64,000 nucleotides of DNA from contig OZ017795.1 of NCBI GenBank assembly GCA_963969395.1, positions 32,159,063-32,223,062 on the forward strand, written 5' to 3'. The translations under genes and the position numbers were made by a program. The notes under the pieces are model-generated. The model made no database searches and was not told where the DNA came from. It saw only the letters and a program-made list of their open reading frames with translations. The DNA comes from Pseudoscleropodium purum (taxonomy: Eukaryota; Streptophyta; Bryopsida; Hypnales; Brachytheciaceae). This document shows positions 57,558 to 64,000 of the stretch, piece after piece; position 1 is the first letter of the stretch, and each line of letters opens with the position of its first letter.

Positions 57558-58247
57558 ATGATGTTAATTTTTAATTGTGAGTTTTGTAGGAATAAGTTCA
57601 ATGATAAATTAATAATAAAGCTTGGGGATCCAAAATATGAAAATTTTAAAGACCCAATGAAAGAGTCATTGGATGTCAAAAAGATACCAGGAATGTCAAC
57701 ACCTAGTAGTTGTGGAGAAAGCCCTAGTGGTCTTTCTTCAAGCGTAGGACCAAATGGTCTTCTATTTAGTCCAAGGGAGGATCCCAACAACAAGGGAGTG
57801 CAAGCCCTAGCTCCACAATGTGTTCCAAAAGGTGAGGCTTCCATTTGTGCTCAAAGAAAATGTGAAAGAATGAAAAGGCTTGTAATGTTAGGCCTTGCAG
57901 GATTTTTGTTTCTACTCTTGTTTTGGTGGATGTTCAAGAGATCTATTTATATATTTTTGGGATATCCAGATAAGGGAGTTGATAGATATAGAGCTCAAGG
58001 GTATGGAGTTCAAGAATATGGAGCTCAAGGGTATAGAACCAATGGGTACAAGACTAATGGGAATGAAGCCAATGGGTGTGGAAGCACTAAATTTGAGTCT
58101 GATGAGTCTAATAGTATTAGAAGTGCTCAAAAGAATAGGAAGAAAGGTCAAATATATTGGTTCAACTTGCCTTGTACTTATGATTCTAAAAGGGGATATA
58201 AACAATCTAAAGAGAAGTCTAATAAGAAACCAAAATTATTAGCATAA
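57558..58247 (+). CDS. Hypothetical single-pass membrane protein with short tandem repeats
   Basis: A 229-codon ORF from ATG 57558 (a second ATG follows at once). I do not recognise it. Residues ~1-100 are polar with CEFC and SSCGESPSGLSSS. A hydrophobic segment (MLGLAGFLFLLLFWWMF, ~residues 109-125) is flanked by basic residues and predicts one membrane span. It is followed by 5-residue repeats (AQGYG, VQEYG, AQGYR, TNGYK, TNGNE, ANGCG). The C-terminus is strongly basic (NKKPKLL). It stands alone in AT-rich DNA with no neighbour on its strand. It could be a lineage-specific gene, one exon of a larger gene, or a chance frame, though its length in such AT-rich DNA is unusual. Confidence 0.4.
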   Translation: MMLIFNCEFCRNKFNDKLIIKLGDPKYENFKDPMKESLDVKKIPGMSTPSSCGESPSGLSSSVGPNGLLFSPREDPNNKGVQALAPQCVPKGEASICAQRKCERMKRLVMLGLAGFLFLLLFWWMFKRSIYIFLGYPDKGVDRYRAQGYGVQEYGAQGYRTNGYKTNGNEANGCGSTKFESDESNSIRSAQKNRKKGQIYWFNLPCTYDSKRGYKQSKEKSNKKPKLLA

Positions 58248-59248
58248 TAAAGAAATGCAATGTAATTAATTAATTTTGACATATATTGTAGTAGCAAGTG
58301 CTATCAAATTGTCTCATTTTGAGAGCAAGGAAAATATAAGAAGCTATAAAGGTATATTTGTACAAAAAGAAAAATCATTTAGGATTTAAGACCTAAATTC
58401 TTTTGTTCCTAGAAAAGTGTACACTAGAAATCTTACACTATACAATGTCAACACTAGTTTGAGCAAAATGAAAAATTGATTGATCACAAGTCAAATGTAA
58501 GATAAAGCTATTTAAACTTATATTTTGACAATAAAACAAAGACTTTGGAAAGTATTAAGGGGTCCAAGAGCACTTTTCATTTACAATGTCCATATATTAA
58601 ACCATCCCAATGCATGGGTGTGAATGCTCTTAGAATTTACAAAAATTGAATTATACTACACAATAACCCCACAAGTGGTAGAACAAGAATCACAAGGATT
58701 AATAACCCCTAATAATTTTTTCTTATTACAACTATTGAAGCAACTAGACACCCATCTTTTTGAGAGAAACCACATATAGGCTTATATGGAGCTCTAAAAA
58801 AAATGTGCAAATGGTTAGGAGAGAAAAGAAACTTCAAGAGACCCCCAAAAGTATATATGTGCACAAAAAGACATTCATCAAGAGCTTCAGTTTATGTGAA
58901 TGTGGTGCAATATCAACATCAAAACCTCAGATTCGTAAGTTAATGTGCGGATTAATGTCAAAGTGATGATAACATCTTTTAAAGGGATGGTAACATTGAA
59001 CCTCCAGAAAGAAAACGCTCTGAACTTCAAGGGAACAAAAAAAAGTGTTGCTAGCCTTGACTACCTTCAAAAATATGAACGATTTGAATGAAACAGAACT
59101 AGAGATAAGTCTGCTTATAACTTTGTTATGCTCAATCTCGCCAAATTGAAGTTGCACTAGGAATTGGTGTAAATATTAATGTACCTCGTCAAGGGTATTG
59201 GAAATACAACAGGGTTCATGTAAAGCCCCAAAGGAAAAATTCTTCGCA
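58248..59248. other. 3' flank of the reductase gene, no gene seen
   Basis: AT-rich sequence. The last few hundred bases are probably the 3' UTR of the alkenal reductase on the minus strand. Nothing else is supported. Confidence 0.55.
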
Positions 59249-61341
<2,093 letters not shown>

Positions 61342-62561
61342 CTCATGCAGGCTCAATGCTCTTTATCATTGGGGATTCCCATAAATTACATAACAATTAA
61401 TGATTTTTATTATGTATGCAAAGCATTAAAAGGGTATGACGTTGAAATTCAGGTTGGCATTGTTCGAAGCTCTAAGTACGAAAGAGAATAAGGTGTGTGA
61501 ATAGGTACTCACATGAAGAGGTCCGCTGGAAATACATAGCCTTGGTGGATGCTTGTCTTAACCTGTTCAATCTAAAACCTACAATCCAGCCAAAAATATA
61601 CTATAAAAAAATTCTGTTCTTATATGAAATAAATACCCAAGTGACCCAACCCTTCTCAACAAACTCCGAGACAAGGAAAACTCGAAGATATGAATAGATG
61701 ATATCGAAGTTGCGAACACGTATATTTAGCCATCTGGTCAGCTTGATACACTTCGGTACAACGTACAATCTACAGAACGTAACCAATCCTGCCCATAACA
61801 GAACATAGCCAGTATTAGTTTTAAGAGTTTGGCAGAATACCTTCAAACTTAAAGTGAGTGCGGATACAAGGCACAGAAGAAGAAGATGAAGAGCATCTGC
61901 CTCTGCAATTTAGGAAATGAACGCCTATTGGTGGGTCAGAAGCGTTGCCTACGTGCTGGGCATCATTAGTGAACCACCTTTCCACACACAGGCTGGTGAC
62001 AGGAAAATCATGGCAACTCAAACAACGGTTTACCTGTACGAACCTCCACAAAGAGACTCATGCAAACAATATGTGCGAGTAGTTGCCTTGTACCTGTCCA
62101 TATAACGCAGCCTCCTTTTCACCGGGCATCTCTTGGGTCAATAGTAACTGAAAAGTAAGAACAGTAACAGAATTGACATCTACTAAGCTCAACTTTCACA
62201 TGATTGTGCATCGTAGAACTAAATCAGAGATATGGACAATTCAATGCTGTTCCAAAGCAAGCAAAATGCCTTTGTCATGTCCTCAGAAATCATGACAACA
62301 GATTGACGCAAACTTGAGGCCCAGAGTGGCAACTAGTGCAGCATCTGGTGATAAAGGCTGGTTCTTTATTGTACAGTCGAAATGATTCAACCCAATGAAA
62401 GTGTTCAAATCTCTACGCTTGATTTGGTGTCCTACAGGGAGAGTCAGACGTAAAACAACAACTACACTGGAAATAGGAATAGTCTATGGTAAATCGAGAG
62501 GCCTACCAAGGGGATTTCTATCTCGATATATTAATCTTGATAATAAAAAATGATTAAATAG
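61342..62561. other. Region between reductase and receptor-kinase genes
   Basis: Contains the promoter and leader of the reductase and probably the 3' UTR of the receptor kinase. No frame with family features was found. Confidence 0.55.
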
Positions 62562-64000
62562 TCATTGTTCGATCCCCGAACTCGACAAACTTGGACCTCG
62601 GCTCATATAATCGACATCCCACTCTTGTGTGGACGATGCTAATGTCATTAACTGCACTACAGCAAACCTCATTGTCGGTCTCAATTCGGGATCTTGTTGG
62701 GTGCACCGTCTCGCCAGTTGCGCCATCTACATAGTAGATAAAACATTACTTTGGTATTCAATGAACGGGAACTCAAAACACGTAAAGATATCACAAACGA
62801 AATTCAAAGTGGGAAAAATAATCAACAGTGAATAACGGAAATTAATATTAGAGAAATCAAATTTGAGTTTCATTCAATCTTCCTCATTTGGATCACAAAA
62901 TGGATTGGGGAGCCTTAGGAGCCTTTTTAGAGGTCCAAATTGAAGGTACATTTGCATTTCCAAGGTTGCAATTAGTTCAGTGAAATGTGTTTCATTTGGT
63001 TTCCTTAAAAACTTTATGAATTCATTATCAGCTTCTGACCTTTGAATCTCTTAATTTTTCTCCAACATTTGATCTTTAAGAATACGTGATTCCCTACCTT
63101 CCAAACAGCGTCTAGTGGATAGTCATCATCAAGGGCAGGGTCAACAAATTTCGGTAATTGCGTTTTTCCATCTGGGTCTTTCAGCATAGGCTCAAACTGC
63201 ATCAATCAACAAGGAAATGTTGAGGCCTTTCAGTTTCTGACTCTTGATTAACAAAAAATATTTAGAAGAATCTCCTCAAAATGTAAGCTGATAAAAAAGC
63301 GCATGCATAATGATAAGTCAATGAACCCACAAGGATATAATGAGGAAGAAAATACAAACCAAAGCTGAGAGTGTTCTGCCTTCTCGACTTGCTGTTGGAG
63401 TCGAATCGCCAAAATTTGAAGGAACTGCACCCGAAATGGCGACTCGACCAGAGATAATCTCATACAAAACCACCCCGAAAGCAAACACATCCAGCTTGGG
63501 AGACACTTCACCATAGAGCGCATACCTGAAAACCAATGTAATGCTTAGTATAAGAAATTCTTAAAATGTAAATGAGACTCATATATTCTTTACCAACACA
63601 ATCGGTTCCCTCTTGAAATCTGACAAACCCGGATAAAAAATGTGAAAAGTAACACGTCAAACTATTTTCCAAGATCCCTTACAAATATCTTCCTTCCAAG
63701 TATCCACCTAGGTAAAGTTGAAGGATTGTTACGAGAATGGAAATTTGTCATGTTGCTCTTTTAAGTGCTTATGCATGCTTCGTAAAAGAATTGTAATTTT
63801 ATATATAAGACTAGGATGGCAGGTTTCTTTGAAACAATGACGACAACCCAACACAATCAAATCTCATTTTTTTGGCCGCTCTACTTATTCTTGTAATAAT
63901 CTTGATGATAACCAAAATATTTTACTTGCAAGAATATTAGTCTTAACTACCCAGAGAAGTGACATACTCGGGTGACATGTAGCCAAACGTGCCAACGATA
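62562..64000 (-). CDS. LysM-type receptor-like kinase (CERK1/LYK-like), 3' part
   Basis: Plasma-membrane receptor kinases of this family perceive chitin, peptidoglycan or lipochitooligosaccharides through extracellular LysM domains. Only the C-terminal half of the kinase domain is in the window; the LysM and membrane parts lie beyond 64000, so the family call is inferred from the kinase tail. Exons: 64000-63968 ([11 protein letters not shown]), 63525-63360 ([26 protein letters not shown]...), 63196-63098 ([20 protein letters not shown]...DAVWK) and 62726-62562 ([29 protein letters not shown]...GIEQ stop). All join in phase. TFGYMSPE is the APE region, [12 protein letters not shown] is subdomain IX, and [15 protein letters not shown] contains the subdomain XI Arg. 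The [22 protein letters not shown] pattern and the [14 protein letters not shown] segment are typical of the LYK clade rather than other receptor kinases. Confidence 0.88.

Overview
This window is nuclear DNA from a land plant. It has spliced plant-type genes with GT-AG introns, plant-specific families (a B-box/BBX32-like factor, a LysM-type receptor kinase, EXO70, a membrane steroid-binding protein and an alkenal double-bond reductase), plant telomere-like TTTAGGG words, and Stowaway- and CACTA-type MITEs. The species cannot be named from sequence alone. The short, few-intron genes scattered in very AT-rich DNA would fit a seed-free plant (bryophyte, lycophyte or fern), but this is only an impression.

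Layout: 1931-6395 (+) is a five-exon EXO70 exocyst subunit. 6.4-9.7 kb is AT-rich with no gene. 9.7-29.9 kb is mobile DNA. 29.9-31.8 kb is empty. 31816-33283 (-) is a two-exon membrane steroid-binding protein. 34.6-40.1 kb is empty and AT-rich. 41259-42907 (-) is a two-exon single-B-box transcription regulator whose intron and 3' flank are made of tandem repeats. 44-59 kb is repeat-rich, with several small transposons and one unrecognised ORF (57558-58247 +). 59249-61341 (-) is a five-exon NADPH alkenal reductase. 62562-64000 (-) is the 3' end of a LysM-type receptor-like kinase that continues beyond the window.

The most interesting object is a single 19,235-bp insertion at 10005-29239. It begins CAGGGTTGAC, ends with the exact inverse GTCAACCCTG, and is bounded by a perfect 8-bp direct repeat AATGGAGG (9997-10004 and 29240-29247). 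These are hAT-type hallmarks. It sits inside a ~0.9-kb repeat (TTAA-CCCCTAAAG...CTTTAGGGG-TTAA), and two uninterrupted copies of that repeat at 48.2-49.1 and 53.2-54.1 kb act as empty sites. I see no transposase in the insertion. Its cargo is a kinase-fold protein (two near-identical copies in ~2.1-kb inverted arms), a long coiled-coil/RING-H2 protein, and a glycine/tyrosine/serine-rich protein with a ubiquitin-interacting-like motif. The last two share a new-looking C2CH-type N-terminal domain. There is also a small charged protein with an NLS. The modules are separated by GC-rich arrays of a GGACGG/CCGTCC word, as expected of subterminal transposase-binding repeats. All the large cargo frames are intact apart from in-frame stop codons, with no obvious frameshift across up to 3.4 kb.

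The five flanking genes are ordinary housekeeping or signalling genes, not an operon. Only the cargo inside the 19-kb element looks functionally linked, through ubiquitin and phosphorylation-type domains.
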